The position numbers and the translations under genes were made by a program. Of a stretch of 64,000 nt of DNA, positions 1 to 9,608 are shown piece after piece (the stretch's first letter is position 1; every line of letters begins with the position of its first letter). Source of the DNA: Alphaproteobacteria bacterium (GTDB taxonomy: Bacteria; Pseudomonadota; Alphaproteobacteria; Caulobacterales; Caulobacteraceae); NCBI GenBank assembly GCA_018826515.1, contig JAHKAM010000021.1, positions 41,237 through 105,236 on the forward strand, read 5' to 3'. The notes beneath the pieces were generated by a model, which was not told the origin of the DNA, did not search any database, and saw nothing but the letters and a program-made list of their open reading frames with translations.

Positions 1-2
1 TG

Positions 3-1127
3 TGGATCACGGCCCTGATCGGCATGTCCCTGGCCTTCGCCGAGGGCTCGCTGGCCATCCGCTACCGCGAGAAAGGGCCTGACGGCCATTTCCGCGGCGG
101 CCCGATGAACTACATCCGCAACGGTCTCGGAAAGAAATGGGGCTGGCTGGCCGTGGTCTTCTGCATCGGCCTGCTGTTCTCGTCGATCGCCACAGGCAAC
201 ATGATCCAGGCGAACTCGTTCGCGGACTCCTTCAGCGGCCTCACCGGGTTGCCGGAGTGGGGCTCCGGGATTGTCGTCGCCGTGGCCGTCTTCGCCGTCA
301 TCATCGGCGGCATCAAGTCGATCGGCGCCATCGCCGAGAAGGTCGTTCCCTTCATGGCTCTGGTCTACCTGCTGATGGCCGGCATCGCCCTGGCGATGAA
401 TTTCACCGCCATTCCGGGGGCCTTCGCCACCATCTTCGAGAGCGCCTTCACCGGCCATGCGGCGGCCGGCGGCTTCGTCGGGGCCGGCATGATCCTGGCG
501 ATCCGCTCCGGCGTGGCCCGCGGTCTGTTCTCCAACGAGGCGGGACAGGGCTCGACCCCCATCGCCCACGCCGTGGCCCAGACCGACGACCCCGCCAAGC
601 AGGGCCGGTTCGCCATGATGGGGACCTTCATCGACACCATCATCATCTGTACGGCGACCGGCCTGGTCATGCTGGCGGTCCAGGGCGCCTTCCCGCACAC
701 CGGCGCGGACGGCGCCGTGGTGATGCAGAACACCGTCTGGACCTCCGACCTGCGCGGCTTCGCCATGACCGAGGCGGCCTATGCGACAGCCTTCCCATGG
801 CCGGTTTTCGGCAATGTCACCATCGGCGGGCTGATCGCCTCGATCGCCCTGATCCTGTTCGTGTTCACGACCCTGATCACCTGGGGCTACTACGGCGAGC
901 GGGCCGCGACCTATCTGTTCGGCATGAAGCTGGCCATTCCGTTCCGGCTCTTCTGGGTGGTGATGATCTTCATCGGCTCCTTCCAGGAGATCGAACTGGT
1001 CTGGCGTCTCGGCGATATCGCCAACGCCGCCATGGCCCTGCCCAACCTGATCGCCCTGGCCCTCCTGTCCGGGGTCGTCTTCGCCCTCGCCAAGGGAAAC
1101 AAGACCGCCGGCAAGGATCACGAATAG
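3..1127 (+). CDS. Sodium:alanine symporter (AGCS) family protein, 5'-partial
   Basis: Inner-membrane transporter that imports alanine or glycine with sodium. The frame is open from the first codons of the window (WITALIGMSL), so the Met at 24 is internal and the start lies off the left edge. About 374 residues are visible against a usual 450-500, so roughly the first fifth is missing. The signature NEAGQGSTPIAHA matches the AGCS family motif, and the rest is a series of hydrophobic segments ending in a short polar tail. It is followed by a hairpin and then a second sodium-coupled transporter on the same strand. The family is clear; the exact substrate is not. Confidence 0.88.
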   Translation, partial: WITALIGMSLAFAEGSLAIRYREKGPDGHFRGGPMNYIRNGLGKKWGWLAVVFCIGLLFSSIATGNMIQANSFADSFSGLTGLPEWGSGIVVAVAVFAVIIGGIKSIGAIAEKVVPFMALVYLLMAGIALAMNFTAIPGAFATIFESAFTGHAAAGGFVGAGMILAIRSGVARGLFSNEAGQGSTPIAHAVAQTDDPAKQGRFAMMGTFIDTIIICTATGLVMLAVQGAFPHTGADGAVVMQNTVWTSDLRGFAMTEAAYATAFPWPVFGNVTIGGLIASIALILFVFTTLITWGYYGERAATYLFGMKLAIPFRLFWVVMIFIGSFQEIELVWRLGDIANAAMALPNLIALALLSGVVFALAKGNKTAGKDHE

Positions 1128-1135
1128 CGAGCCTT

Positions 1136-1164
1136 CAAGGCCCGGGTGAACCGCCCGGGCCTTG
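1136..1164 (+). terminator. Hairpin after the AGCS transporter
   Basis: An 11 bp perfect stem (CAAGGCCCGGG / CCCGGGCCTTG) with a 7-base loop begins 8 bases after the stop codon. It is not followed by a T-tract, so it may be a weak intrinsic terminator or an mRNA 3'-end stabiliser. Confidence 0.5.
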
Positions 1165-1249
1165 AACAATTCACGGTCGCCCGCAGGGTCGGCCGCAACA
1201 TGAGGGCGCGGCCGGATCGGAACCGCGTCACGAGTTCGGGAGTAGTCAA

Positions 1250-2683
1250 TTGGCAGGAAACACAGCGGCGCCGGGTCAGGCGCGATGGTCCTCGAAGGCC
1301 GCCTTCGTGCTCGCGGCCACCGGGTCGGCGGTCGGTCTCGGCAATCTCTGGCGCTTTCCCACCGAGGCGGGCAGCAACGGCGGCGGGGCCTTCGTTCTGC
1401 TCTATATCCTTTGCGTGGTCCTGATCGCCCTGCCGCTGCTGCTGGCTGAAAGCCTGATCGGCCGTCACGGGCAGCGCTCGACCATCGCCAGCACGGCCTA
1501 TCTGGCGCGGCAGTCCGGGGCCAGTTCCGCCTGGAGCCTGCTGGCCGTGATCGGCCTGATCGCCAATACCGCCATCCTGACCTTCTACTGCGTCGTCGCC
1601 GGCTGGGTGGTCTATTTCATCGGCACGAGCGCGGTCGATCTGATCGGCGCCGTCGGGGCCGGCGAGCCGCTGCGGGGCGCCTATGGCGAGCAGTCGGTCG
1701 ACCAGATCCAGCAGATGATGCCGACCCTGTTCGCCAATCCGGTCCTGCTGGTCGGTCTGCAACTCGCCTTCGTGGTGGTGACGGTCTGGATCGTCGCCCG
1801 CGGGGTCAAGGGCGGTATCGAGATGGCGGCGACCTGGCTGATGCCGGCCTTCTTCTTCCTTCTGATCGGGATCACCATCTACGCCGCGATCATCGGCGAC
1901 TTCGCCGCGGCGGTGGCCTTCCTGTTCACGCCGGACTTCGAACGCGCCCTGCAGCCGGGCGTGCTGAGCTCCGCGCTGGGCCAGGCCTTCTTCTCACTGA
2001 GCCTTGGGGGCGGGGCCATGATCGCCTACGGCGCCTATGCCTCGCGCGAGACCAACCTGGGCCAGACCTCGGGCATGATCGCCTTCGCCGACACGGGCGT
2101 GGCCATCATCGCCGGCCTGGCCATCTTCCCGATCGTGTTCAGCGTCGGGATGGAGCCGAACGCCGGCCCGACCCTGATGTTCCAGACCCTGCCGGCGGCC
2201 TTCCACGCCATGCCCGGCGGCGCCATCGTCGGCCTGCTGTTCTTCGTCCTGGCCCTGTTCGCGGCCCTGACCTCTTCGGTGTCGCTGCTCGAGATTTCGG
2301 TGGGCTGGGTGACCGAGAAGTTCGGCGTGTCGCGGGTGAAGGCCTCGTTCTGGATCGGCGTGCTGGTGTTCCTGATCGGCCTGTTGTCGGCCTTGTCCTT
2401 CAATGTGCTGGCCGACCAGCGACCGCTCGCCTTCGTCCAGGGCTTCGAGAACGCGACCTGGTTCGACGCCATCGACGGGGTCACCGGACGGTTGCTGCTG
2501 CCGCTGTCGGGCCTGATCACGGCCATCTTCATCGGCTGGGTCGCCGATCGCAAACTGGTCAACGCCGAGACCGGGCTCACGGGCGGCGGTCTGACGGCCT
2601 GGCGGTTCCTGGTCGCCTGGCTGTGCCCGCTGGCGGTGGCGGCCATTCTCGTGATCGGCCTGTTCCCGCAGCTGCTGGGCTAG
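1250..2683 (+). CDS. Sodium-dependent transporter, NSS/SNF family
   Basis: Inner-membrane sodium-coupled symporter of the neurotransmitter:sodium symporter family (LeuT-like), which in bacteria usually imports amino acids. At 477 residues it has the normal bacterial length. The first helix carries the family hallmark GSAVGLGNLWRFP, which lines the sodium and substrate sites, followed by GGGAFVLLY. About 11-12 hydrophobic helices can be traced. The start is a TTG preceded by GGGAG seven bases upstream; no ATG or GTG fits the conserved N-terminus better. The gene is closed by a good terminator. Substrate cannot be assigned from sequence. Confidence 0.9.
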   Translation: MAGNTAAPGQARWSSKAAFVLAATGSAVGLGNLWRFPTEAGSNGGGAFVLLYILCVVLIALPLLLAESLIGRHGQRSTIASTAYLARQSGASSAWSLLAVIGLIANTAILTFYCVVAGWVVYFIGTSAVDLIGAVGAGEPLRGAYGEQSVDQIQQMMPTLFANPVLLVGLQLAFVVVTVWIVARGVKGGIEMAATWLMPAFFFLLIGITIYAAIIGDFAAAVAFLFTPDFERALQPGVLSSALGQAFFSLSLGGGAMIAYGAYASRETNLGQTSGMIAFADTGVAIIAGLAIFPIVFSVGMEPNAGPTLMFQTLPAAFHAMPGGAIVGLLFFVLALFAALTSSVSLLEISVGWVTEKFGVSRVKASFWIGVLVFLIGLLSALSFNVLADQRPLAFVQGFENATWFDAIDGVTGRLLLPLSGLITAIFIGWVADRKLVNAETGLTGGGLTAWRFLVAWLCPLAVAAILVIGLFPQLLG

Positions 2684-2703
2684 GACCCGGTTCATCCGAC
2701 AGG

Positions 2704-2734
2704 AAGCGGCCCGGGCCAGGTCCGGGCCGCTTTT
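2704..2734 (+). terminator. Intrinsic terminator of the NSS transporter
   Basis: An 11 bp stem (AAGCGGCCCGG / CCGGGCCGCTT) with a 7-base loop runs directly into TTTTCC. It lies 20 bases after the transporter stop codon. Confidence 0.75.
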
Positions 2735-2795
2735 CCTTGCGCCCAGGGCTGTTCGGGGGGCGGGCCCATGGCCGTCGAGGCGGTCCCTGAATCGA

Positions 2796-2825
2796 GAAAG
2801 GCCCGGGCTCACGCCCGGGCCTTTC
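2796..2825. terminator. Bidirectional terminator between convergent transporters
   Basis: A 12 bp perfect stem (GAAAGGCCCGGG / CCCGGGCCTTTC) with a 6-base loop lies 25 bases beyond the stop of the minus-strand APC permease. The plus strand continues CCTGTTTTG and the minus strand TCGAT, so it can serve transcripts from either side. Confidence 0.65.
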
Positions 2826-2849
2826 CTGTTTTGCAGACGCCTGGGAGGA

Positions 2850-4514
2850 TCAGTCGTCCTTGACGTTGTCGACATCGCCGCCGAGGGCCGCGACCGGGCT
2901 CGACATCGTGGTCTCCTCGGTGATGTCGATGCCCTTGGCCAGCTTCGAGTGCCAGAAGCCGTAGGCGGCGTAGATCACCGCCCCGACCACGGCGTAGCAG
3001 CCGAGAATGGTCAGCGGCAGCGGATTGCCGTCCATCGCGTGCTGGATCATGGGCCAGAAGTTGAAGGCCGCCAGCGAAAGGCAGGCGAGGATGCCCGCGA
3101 CGGCCGTGGCGATGCCGCCCGGCACCTTGAACGGGCGCTCCATCTCCGGATGCTTGATGCGCAGGAAGATCACGCTCAGGCAGACGATCGAGAAGGCCAC
3201 GGCCGTCCCGAGGGAGACCAGGTCGCCGAGGATGGAGATGGGCAGGAAGGACGCCGCGACGGCGATCAGCACGCCCAGCAGGATGGTGCCGATCCAAGGG
3301 GTGCGGAACTTCGGGTGGATGACGGCGAAGGCGCGCGGCAGCAGGCCGTCACGCGCCATGGTGTAGAAGATGCGCGTCTGGCCGTAGCACAGCACCAGCA
3401 TGACCGAGGACAGGCCGGTGATGGCGCCGATCTTGATCAGGAAGCTGATCAGGTTCAGCTCGCCGCCCGGGGCCGCGGCCATCGGGATGTCGGCCCATTC
3501 CAGACCCATGCGGTCGATGGCCACGGCCACCGGCGCCGGGCTGGCCAGCTCGAGATAGGGCACCACGCCCGTCATGACCGCCGCAACGGCCATATAGATG
3601 AGGGTGCAGACGATCAGGGCGCCCAGGATGCCGACGGGGACGTCCTTGGACGGATTCTTGGCCTCGGCCGCCGCGGTCGAGACCGCTTCGAAGCCGACAT
3701 AGGCGAAGAAGATGATGGAGGCGCCGCGCAGGATGCCCGTGGCCCCGTACTCGCCGAACTTGCCGGTCGTGTTCTCGGGGATGAAGGGCGTCCAGTTGGC
3801 TGGGTTGATGTACTGGATCCCCACGGCGATGAAGGTCAGCAGCACCACGATCTTGATCATCACGATGATGTTGTTGATCGAGGCCGACTCGCTGACGCCG
3901 AGGACCAGCAGGCTGCAGACGGCGGCGATGCCGATGGCGGCGACCAGGTTGAAGGTGCCGGTCAGCGGGAAGCTGGCGACGCCCGTGTCCGAGGTCACGG
4001 CCTGGATCAGCGGCGTGGCCCACGACGGGCCTTCGCCGCCCGCATACTGGATCATGGGGAACAGACCGCCGGCCACGCCGAAGTCGCCAAGGATCGAGAC
4101 GACATAGCCTGACCAGCCGACCGCGACGGTCGAGGCGGCGACGCCGTATTCAAGCACCAGGAGCCAGCCCATGATCCAGGCGAAAACCTCGCCCAGGGTG
4201 CCATAGGCATAGGTGTAGGCCGAGCCGGAGACCGGCATGGTCGAGGCCAGTTCGGCGTAGCACAGACCCGCCAGACCGCAGGCAATGCCGGCGACGACGA
4301 AGCTGAGCATGATGGCCGGACCCGCGTGGGCCGCGGCGACCTGGCCGGTGAGAACGAAGATGCCGGCGCCGATGATGGCGCCGATGCCCAGACTCATCAG
4401 ATTGATGGGGCCCAGCGAGCGCTTCAGCTCGCTCTTGGCCGCTTCTTTCTGGATCTGGACGACGGATTTTTTGAGAAATAGCCGGTTCCCCGGCGGGCGT
4501 CCTGCGACGGCCAT
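2850..4514 (-). CDS. Amino acid permease, APC superfamily
   Basis: Inner-membrane amino acid transporter resembling the YhdG/CAT-type branch of the APC superfamily. The N-terminal helix has the APC substrate-site motif GIGAIIGAGIFVLTG, followed by about 12 hydrophobic segments and a short polar C-terminal tail. The ORF is open to 4598, but the extra residues are not permease-like. I chose the ATG at 4514, which gives about 554 residues; no strong Shine-Dalgarno precedes it, so the start is uncertain by a few codons. It is divergent from hrpB and convergent with the NSS transporter, so it is probably monocistronic. Substrate specificity cannot be read from sequence. Confidence 0.85.
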   Translation of the reverse strand: MAVAGRPPGNRLFLKKSVVQIQKEAAKSELKRSLGPINLMSLGIGAIIGAGIFVLTGQVAAAHAGPAIMLSFVVAGIACGLAGLCYAELASTMPVSGSAYTYAYGTLGEVFAWIMGWLLVLEYGVAASTVAVGWSGYVVSILGDFGVAGGLFPMIQYAGGEGPSWATPLIQAVTSDTGVASFPLTGTFNLVAAIGIAAVCSLLVLGVSESASINNIIVMIKIVVLLTFIAVGIQYINPANWTPFIPENTTGKFGEYGATGILRGASIIFFAYVGFEAVSTAAAEAKNPSKDVPVGILGALIVCTLIYMAVAAVMTGVVPYLELASPAPVAVAIDRMGLEWADIPMAAAPGGELNLISFLIKIGAITGLSSVMLVLCYGQTRIFYTMARDGLLPRAFAVIHPKFRTPWIGTILLGVLIAVAASFLPISILGDLVSLGTAVAFSIVCLSVIFLRIKHPEMERPFKVPGGIATAVAGILACLSLAAFNFWPMIQHAMDGNPLPLTILGCYAVVGAVIYAAYGFWHSKLAKGIDITEETTMSSPVAALGGDVDNVKDD

Positions 4515-4669
4515 GAGTTCTTGTCCAACCGTGCGCCCCTCCCTTGAGTCGGCCGACCACGACAGCGCGACGTTTAGGCGCACCGGTTGGACTGTCAACG
4601 GAGCAAAAGCGGGGCGGGATCCCGTTCATTCGCTTCCCCATATCGGCGGCGCCGGATAGACCGCAGGCG

Positions 4670-7093
4670 ATGCTTCCGATCCATGCCGTTCTCGGGCCTC
4701 TCAGGGCCGCTCTGGCCGCAGGCAACACCGCTGTCCTGGCTGCGCCGCCGGGCGCCGGCAAGACGACCGTCGTACCGCTCGCGCTGCTGGAAGAGCCGTG
4801 GCTCGACGGCGGAAAGCTGTTGGTTCTGGAGCCCCGAAGGCTGGCGGCGCGGGCGGCGGCGGAGCGCATGGCGGCGACTTTGGGCGAGCAGACGGGCGAC
4901 ACGGTCGGCTACCGCACACGTCTTCAGAGCCGGATCGGACCCCGCACGCGGATCGAGGTCATCACGGAGGGCGTCTTCACCCGCATGATCCTGGACGATC
5001 CGGGGCTGGATGGCGTCGGGGCGGTGCTGTTCGACGAGTTCCATGAGCGTTCGCTGGACGCCGACCTCGGGCTGGCGCTGGCCTGCGAGACGCAGGGTCT
5101 GCTGCGCGAGGACCTGCGCCTGCTGGTGATGTCCGCGACGCTGGATATCGGCGGCGTCTCCCGCCTGCTGGACGGCGCGCCGGTGATCGAGGCCGAGGGG
5201 CGGATGTTCCCGGTCGAGACCCGCCATCTCGAGCGCAACCCGGTCGAGCGGATCGAGGACGCCGCGGCCCGGGCCGTGATGCAGGCGCTGGGCGAGGAGA
5301 CGGGATCGGTACTGGTCTTCCTGCCGGGGCAGGGAGAGATTCACCGCACGGCGCAGCGGCTGCTGGACCGTCTGCGCGACCCGACGGTGGATGTGGTTCC
5401 GCTTTACGGCGCCCTGGACCGGGAAACGCAGGACCGGGCCATCGAGCCGGCGCCGACCGGGCGGCGCAAGGTGGTGCTGGCGACGTCGGTGGCCGAAACC
5501 AGTCTGACCATCGAAGGCGTACGGGTGGTCATCGACGGCGGCCTGTCGCGCGTGCCGCGGTTCGAACCTTCCAGCGGTCTGACGCGGCTGGCGACGGTGA
5601 AGGTCAGCCGGTCCTCGGCGGAGCAGAGGCGCGGCCGGGCCGGGCGCACCGAACCGGGGGTCTGCTACCGGCTGTGGGACGAGGCGGCGACGCGTGGGCT
5701 GGTCCCGCACCAGCGGCCGGAAATCCTCGAGGCGGACCTGACCGGCTTCGCCCTCGACCTGGCGCGCTGGGGGGCGCGGTCGACCGAGGCCCTGGCGCTG
5801 CTGGATCAGCCGCCGGCGGGGGCCTTCGCCGAGGCGCGCAAGGTGCTGGCGCGACTGGGCGCGCTGGACGAGGCCGGCGGCCTGACCGCCCACGGCCGGC
5901 GTCTGACGCGCATCCCCCTGCCGCCGCGGCTGGCGCACATGGTCGCCGCGGCCGCCGACGCCGGCGACGCGATGCTGGGCGCACGGATCGCGGCGGTTCT
6001 GAGCGAACCGGGCCTCGGCGGGACGGATTCAGACCTGAGAGACCGGCTGCGCAGTCTGGACCGCGACCGCTCGCCGAGGGTGCGCGATGCGATGAAGCTG
6101 GCCGAGCGCTGGGCGCGGGCCGCGGGCGGCGGGCAGGGGGGCGAAGCCGATGTCGGCGCCCTGCTGGCCGAGGCTTTCCCTGAACGGGTCGCCAAGGCGC
6201 GCGGGAAGCCGGGCGAGGTGCTGCTGGCCTCGGGACGGGGGGCATTTGTTGAGCCCGCGGACGCCCTCGCGCGCGAACCCTGGCTGGCGGTCGCCGAACT
6301 GGGCGGCGGCGATGCGCGCGACCGTATCCGTTTGGCGGCTCCCGTCGATCCGGCGGCGCTGGGCGGGCGGATCGAGGTTGAGGACCGGCTGACGCGCGAG
6401 CCGTCGGGACGGATGACCCTGCGCCGGATACGCCGCATCGGCGCGATCACGGTCGATGACAAGATTGTCGGGGCGCCGGACCGGGGCATGGTCACCGCCG
6501 CGCTGAAGGCCGAGGTAGAACGGGATGGGCTGGCCGCGCTGCGCTGGGGCGAACGGGCGTCGGGGCTGCGGGCGCGGCTGATGTTCGTGGCCGGGCTGGA
6601 GGATGGCTGGCCTGATGTTTCCGACGCGGGTCTGTCTGCGACGCGAGAGACCTGGCTGTGGCCGCTGCTTGAGACGGTGCAGGGCCTCGACCGGATCGAG
6701 GACGGCGCGCTGGAAGCGGGGCTGCGAACCTTGGTTCCATGGGACCGACAGCGGGCGCTGGACACGCTGGCGCCCGCGCGGCTGGCGACCCCGCTCGGCT
6801 CGGCGGCCATCGACTATGCGGCAGAGGGCGGGCCGAGGGTCGATATCCGCGTGCAGGAGTTGTTCGGAACGACGGATCATCCGACCGTCGGCGGCGGGCG
6901 GGCGCCCCTGACGCTCGCCCTGCTGTCGCCGGCGCGGCGGCCGGTTCAGGTGACCAGGGACCTGCCCGGGTTCTGGGCCGGCAGCTGGGCGGCCGTGCGC
7001 AGCGAAATGCGCGGTCGCTATCCGCGCCATCCCTGGCCGGAAGATCCGACGAAAGCCGAGGCCACCAGCCGGGCCAAGCCGCGCGGGACGTAA
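4670..7093 (+). CDS. hrpB: ATP-dependent helicase HrpB
   Basis: DEAH/DExH-box helicase of the HrpB family, probably acting on RNA; its cellular role in bacteria is poorly defined. With the start at 4670 the protein has 807 residues, typical for the family. Visible parts are Walker A PPGAGKTT (about residue 26), the DEFH box at 122-125, SAT at 155-157, the second RecA domain with SVAETSLTIEGV and QRRGRAGR, then the helicase-associated winged-helix and the HrpB-specific C-terminal domain. The ORF extends upstream to 4544, but those 42 residues overlap the divergent permease promoter region and are not family-like. Confidence 0.93.
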   Translation: MLPIHAVLGPLRAALAAGNTAVLAAPPGAGKTTVVPLALLEEPWLDGGKLLVLEPRRLAARAAAERMAATLGEQTGDTVGYRTRLQSRIGPRTRIEVITEGVFTRMILDDPGLDGVGAVLFDEFHERSLDADLGLALACETQGLLREDLRLLVMSATLDIGGVSRLLDGAPVIEAEGRMFPVETRHLERNPVERIEDAAARAVMQALGEETGSVLVFLPGQGEIHRTAQRLLDRLRDPTVDVVPLYGALDRETQDRAIEPAPTGRRKVVLATSVAETSLTIEGVRVVIDGGLSRVPRFEPSSGLTRLATVKVSRSSAEQRRGRAGRTEPGVCYRLWDEAATRGLVPHQRPEILEADLTGFALDLARWGARSTEALALLDQPPAGAFAEARKVLARLGALDEAGGLTAHGRRLTRIPLPPRLAHMVAAAADAGDAMLGARIAAVLSEPGLGGTDSDLRDRLRSLDRDRSPRVRDAMKLAERWARAAGGGQGGEADVGALLAEAFPERVAKARGKPGEVLLASGRGAFVEPADALAREPWLAVAELGGGDARDRIRLAAPVDPAALGGRIEVEDRLTREPSGRMTLRRIRRIGAITVDDKIVGAPDRGMVTAALKAEVERDGLAALRWGERASGLRARLMFVAGLEDGWPDVSDAGLSATRETWLWPLLETVQGLDRIEDGALEAGLRTLVPWDRQRALDTLAPARLATPLGSAAIDYAAEGGPRVDIRVQELFGTTDHPTVGGGRAPLTLALLSPARRPVQVTRDLPGFWAGSWAAVRSEMRGRYPRHPWPEDPTKAEATSRAKPRGT

Positions 7094-7106
7094 CCGGCGA
7101 CGGTCC

Positions 7107-7655
7107 CTATCCCGCCATGCGGCGGATCAGTCCGTCCCGCAGGACCATCTGGTGGTACAGGGCGGCGCTGATATGCAGGCCGACCAGCCCCGCCAGGGCC
7201 CAGCCGGCGAAATAGTGGACATACCATGCGCCAGCCCAGAGGCGTTCGTCCTCGACCGACGGTGTGAACAGCGTCGGAACCGTGAACAGGCCGATCACGG
7301 ACATATCGACCTTCATGTGGACGAGGACGATATAGCCCGACACCGGCAGAATGATCAGCAGGACATAGATCAGGCCGTGAACCACCTGCGCCGCCCGTTC
7401 GCGCCAGGGCGGTTCGCCGGTCAGCGGTTGCGGCGGCCGATACGAAAGGCGCCACAGGACCCGCATCAGGATGAAACCGGTCAGGATGACGCCGAACTGG
7501 AAATGGTTGCGGATCAGGATCAGGCTGACGTCACGGCGACTCTCGTTCTCGGCCAGCCAGCCCGACAAGAACTGGCCCACGATCATCACCGCGACAGTCC
7601 AGTGCAGCACGCGGGCGACGAGGCCCCAGGACCGGCTGGAATTCCGCAGGCGCAT
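7107..7655 (-). CDS. Cytochrome b561 family protein
   Basis: Four-helix membrane cytochrome b of the bacterial b561 (CybB-like) family, which moves electrons between the quinone pool and periplasmic partners. The 182-residue protein starts at the ATG at 7655, preceded by AGGAG five bases upstream; the ORF's longer N-terminus lies in the divergent promoter region. Candidate haem-ligand histidines occur in RVLHWTV near the N-terminus, in AAQVVHGLIYV, and in WYVHYFAG / GLHISAALYH near the end. Its start faces that of an intradiol-dioxygenase-like lipoprotein 160 bases away. Partner and physiological role are unknown. Confidence 0.86.
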   Translation of the reverse strand: MRLRNSSRSWGLVARVLHWTVAVMIVGQFLSGWLAENESRRDVSLILIRNHFQFGVILTGFILMRVLWRLSYRPPQPLTGEPPWRERAAQVVHGLIYVLLIILPVSGYIVLVHMKVDMSVIGLFTVPTLFTPSVEDERLWAGAWYVHYFAGWALAGLVGLHISAALYHQMVLRDGLIRRMAG

Positions 7656-7815
7656 GAACACTCCTCTGGCGAAAGGCAGGCCCAGCCTAGCCTTGATCGT
7701 GCCCGGTGGAACCCGGAGCGTGTTCAGCAGCATGTACCGGTACACAACAGTCTGCAGGTCAGCTTTGCCCGAACGGCGCGCCGCTTCTATTCTCTGCCTG
7801 ATCAAGGAGCCGCCG

Positions 7816-8469
7816 ATGCCGAGGGTGAACAGACGTTCGACGCTGTTTGGACTGACTACACTGGCGGCCAGCGGCCTTGGGACCGGCTGCTCCCGCGCGG
7901 AGCAAACGCAATCCCCGGAGCGGCCCAGAAGCGACCTTTACGCCTGCGAAGGCTGCGAGGCGATCGATGAGCGGAATCCGCTCGAACTGTCGCCTTCAGC
8001 GACCCTGGCGGGTCCGGATGAACCGGGTCAGCGGATGCGTTTGTCGGGTCGGGTCTATGCGGTCGATGGCGTCACCCCCGTGGAGGGCGTCGTCATCTAT
8101 GCCCACCACACGAATGTGGAGGGGCTTTATGCGAACGGCACGCCCGACTCCGAATGGAGCCGTCGTAATGGCCGACTGCGAGGCTGGGTCAGGACTGATG
8201 TCGATGGACAATATGCCTTCGACACCATCAAGCCGGCGCCCTATCCTGACATGACGATGCCGGCTCACGTCCATCTGTATGTGAAGGAGCCGGGACGCAG
8301 AACCTATTATGTCGACGACGTCGTCTTCGACGGCGAGTTCAAGGTGGATGCCGCCTATCGCGCCGCCCAGGAATTGAGAGGCGGCAGCGGAATTGTTCGT
8401 CTCGGCGCCGGTAGTGATGGCGTTCTGACTGCGGTGCGGGACATCCGCCTGGAGCCCCATCCCGGCTGA
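7816..8469 (+). CDS. Intradiol ring-cleavage dioxygenase-like lipoprotein
   Basis: Protein of 217 residues with the protocatechuate/catechol 1,2-dioxygenase fold, known for Fe(III)-dependent intradiol cleavage of catechols. The four ligands expected for the iron site all seem present: Tyr105 (VEGLYAN), Tyr143 (PYPD), His151 and His153 (PAHVH). An N-terminal hydrophobic stretch ends at Cys25 in a weak lipobox (LGTGC), so it is probably exported and possibly lipid-anchored, unlike cytoplasmic PcaH/CatA. A CxxC (CEGC) follows near residues 44-47. The ATG at 7816 has AAGGAG six bases upstream. No other aromatic-degradation genes are nearby, so the substrate is unknown and a non-catabolic role is possible. 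Confidence 0.82.
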   Translation: MPRVNRRSTLFGLTTLAASGLGTGCSRAEQTQSPERPRSDLYACEGCEAIDERNPLELSPSATLAGPDEPGQRMRLSGRVYAVDGVTPVEGVVIYAHHTNVEGLYANGTPDSEWSRRNGRLRGWVRTDVDGQYAFDTIKPAPYPDMTMPAHVHLYVKEPGRRTYYVDDVVFDGEFKVDAAYRAAQELRGGSGIVRLGAGSDGVLTAVRDIRLEPHPG

Positions 8470-8484
8470 AGGCGGCGTCGCCGC

Positions 8485-8513
8485 TTGCCTTTTGCCCCCA
8501 ACCCGCCTAGAAG
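8485..8513 (+). promoter_or_regulatory. Candidate housekeeping promoter for rpsB-tsf
   Basis: TTGCCT and a CCTAGAA element about 16 bases further on resemble the loose -35/-10 pattern of alphaproteobacterial housekeeping sigma factors. They lie about 120 bases before the rpsB start, leaving a leader long enough for autoregulation by S2. Prediction by eye only. Confidence 0.3.
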
Positions 8514-8630
8514 CCCGCCCACTTCACACGCAGGCGTGGCGCTGACGGGGAGAAATCCCGTTTGCTCCGTTCCGAGGGCCCATCGGCCTTTACCCGTCTG
8601 CGGCGGATCAATCGGATAAAGGACTACACC

Positions 8631-9572
8631 ATGGCTCTGCCAGAATTCTCCATGCGTTCGCTGCTCGAAGCCGGCGCGCACTTCGGCCACCAGACGCACC
8701 GGTGGAACCCGAAGATGGAGCGCTACATCTTCGGATCGCGCTCGAACATCCACATCATCGACCTGTCGCAGTCGATCCCGCTGCTGCACCAGGCGCTGGT
8801 CGCCGTGCGCGACGTCGCCGCCAAGGGCGGTCGCGTCCTGTTCGTCGGCACCAAGCGCCAGGCCGCGGATCCGGTGGCCGAGGCCGCCAAGCGCTGCGCC
8901 CAGTACTATATGAACAACCGCTGGCTCGGCGGCACCCTGACCAACTGGCGCACCGTGTCGGGCTCGATCGCCCGCCTGCGCGAGCTGGAAGGCCTGCTGG
9001 AAGGCGGTGGCGAGGGCCGGGTCAAGAAGGAACTGCTGAACCTGCAGCGCGAGCGCGACAAGCTCGAGCTGTCGCTGGGCGGCATCAAGGACATGGGTTC
9101 GATTCCGGACATCATCTTCGTGATCGACACCAACAAGGAAGCGATCGCGATCCTCGAAGCCCGCAAGCTGAACATCCCGATCATCGCCATCCTCGACACC
9201 AACTCGGATCCGGACGGCATCACCTATCCGATCCCGGGCAATGATGACGCCGCCCGCGCCATCCAGACCTATTGCGACCTGATCGCCGACGCCGTCCTCG
9301 ACGGTCTGGCCGCCGGCCAGGCGTCGCAAGGCGTCGACCTGGGCGCCGCGGTCAACCCGGACGAGCCGATGCTGCGCGAAGCCAAGGCCCCCAAGGCCAA
9401 GGTTGAAGACGCCGCCCCGGCCGGCACGGAAGCCGTCGCCGAGGAAATGATCGCCGCCGCCGAACCGGCCGCCGAGGAAGCCACGGCCGAACCGGCCGTC
9501 GCCGACGAAGCCGCCCAGGCCGCGACCTCGGAAGCCAACGACGCCGTCGAAACCGAGAAGGCCGCGGTCTAA
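8631..9572 (+). CDS. rpsB: 30S ribosomal protein S2
   Basis: Small-subunit protein needed for late 30S assembly and mRNA binding near the platform. The N-terminus ([17 protein letters not shown]), the WLGGTLTNW motif and PDIIFVIDT are classic S2. I placed the start at the ATG at 8631, with AAAGGA seven bases upstream, rather than the ORF start at 8562. The protein is 313 residues against about 240 in E. coli. The extra C-terminal ~65 residues are almost only Ala, Glu, Pro and Val and look disordered. The downstream partner is tsf, the usual arrangement. Confidence 0.97.
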   Translation: MALPEFSMRSLLEAGAHFGHQTHRWNPKMERYIFGSRSNIHIIDLSQSIPLLHQALVAVRDVAAKGGRVLFVGTKRQAADPVAEAAKRCAQYYMNNRWLGGTLTNWRTVSGSIARLRELEGLLEGGGEGRVKKELLNLQRERDKLELSLGGIKDMGSIPDIIFVIDTNKEAIAILEARKLNIPIIAILDTNSDPDGITYPIPGNDDAARAIQTYCDLIADAVLDGLAAGQASQGVDLGAAVNPDEPMLREAKAPKAKVEDAAPAGTEAVAEEMIAAAEPAAEEATAEPAVADEAAQAATSEANDAVETEKAAV

Positions 9573-9608
9573 GCGACCCCGACTTTCTACCGACGGCGAA
9601 ACTGACAT

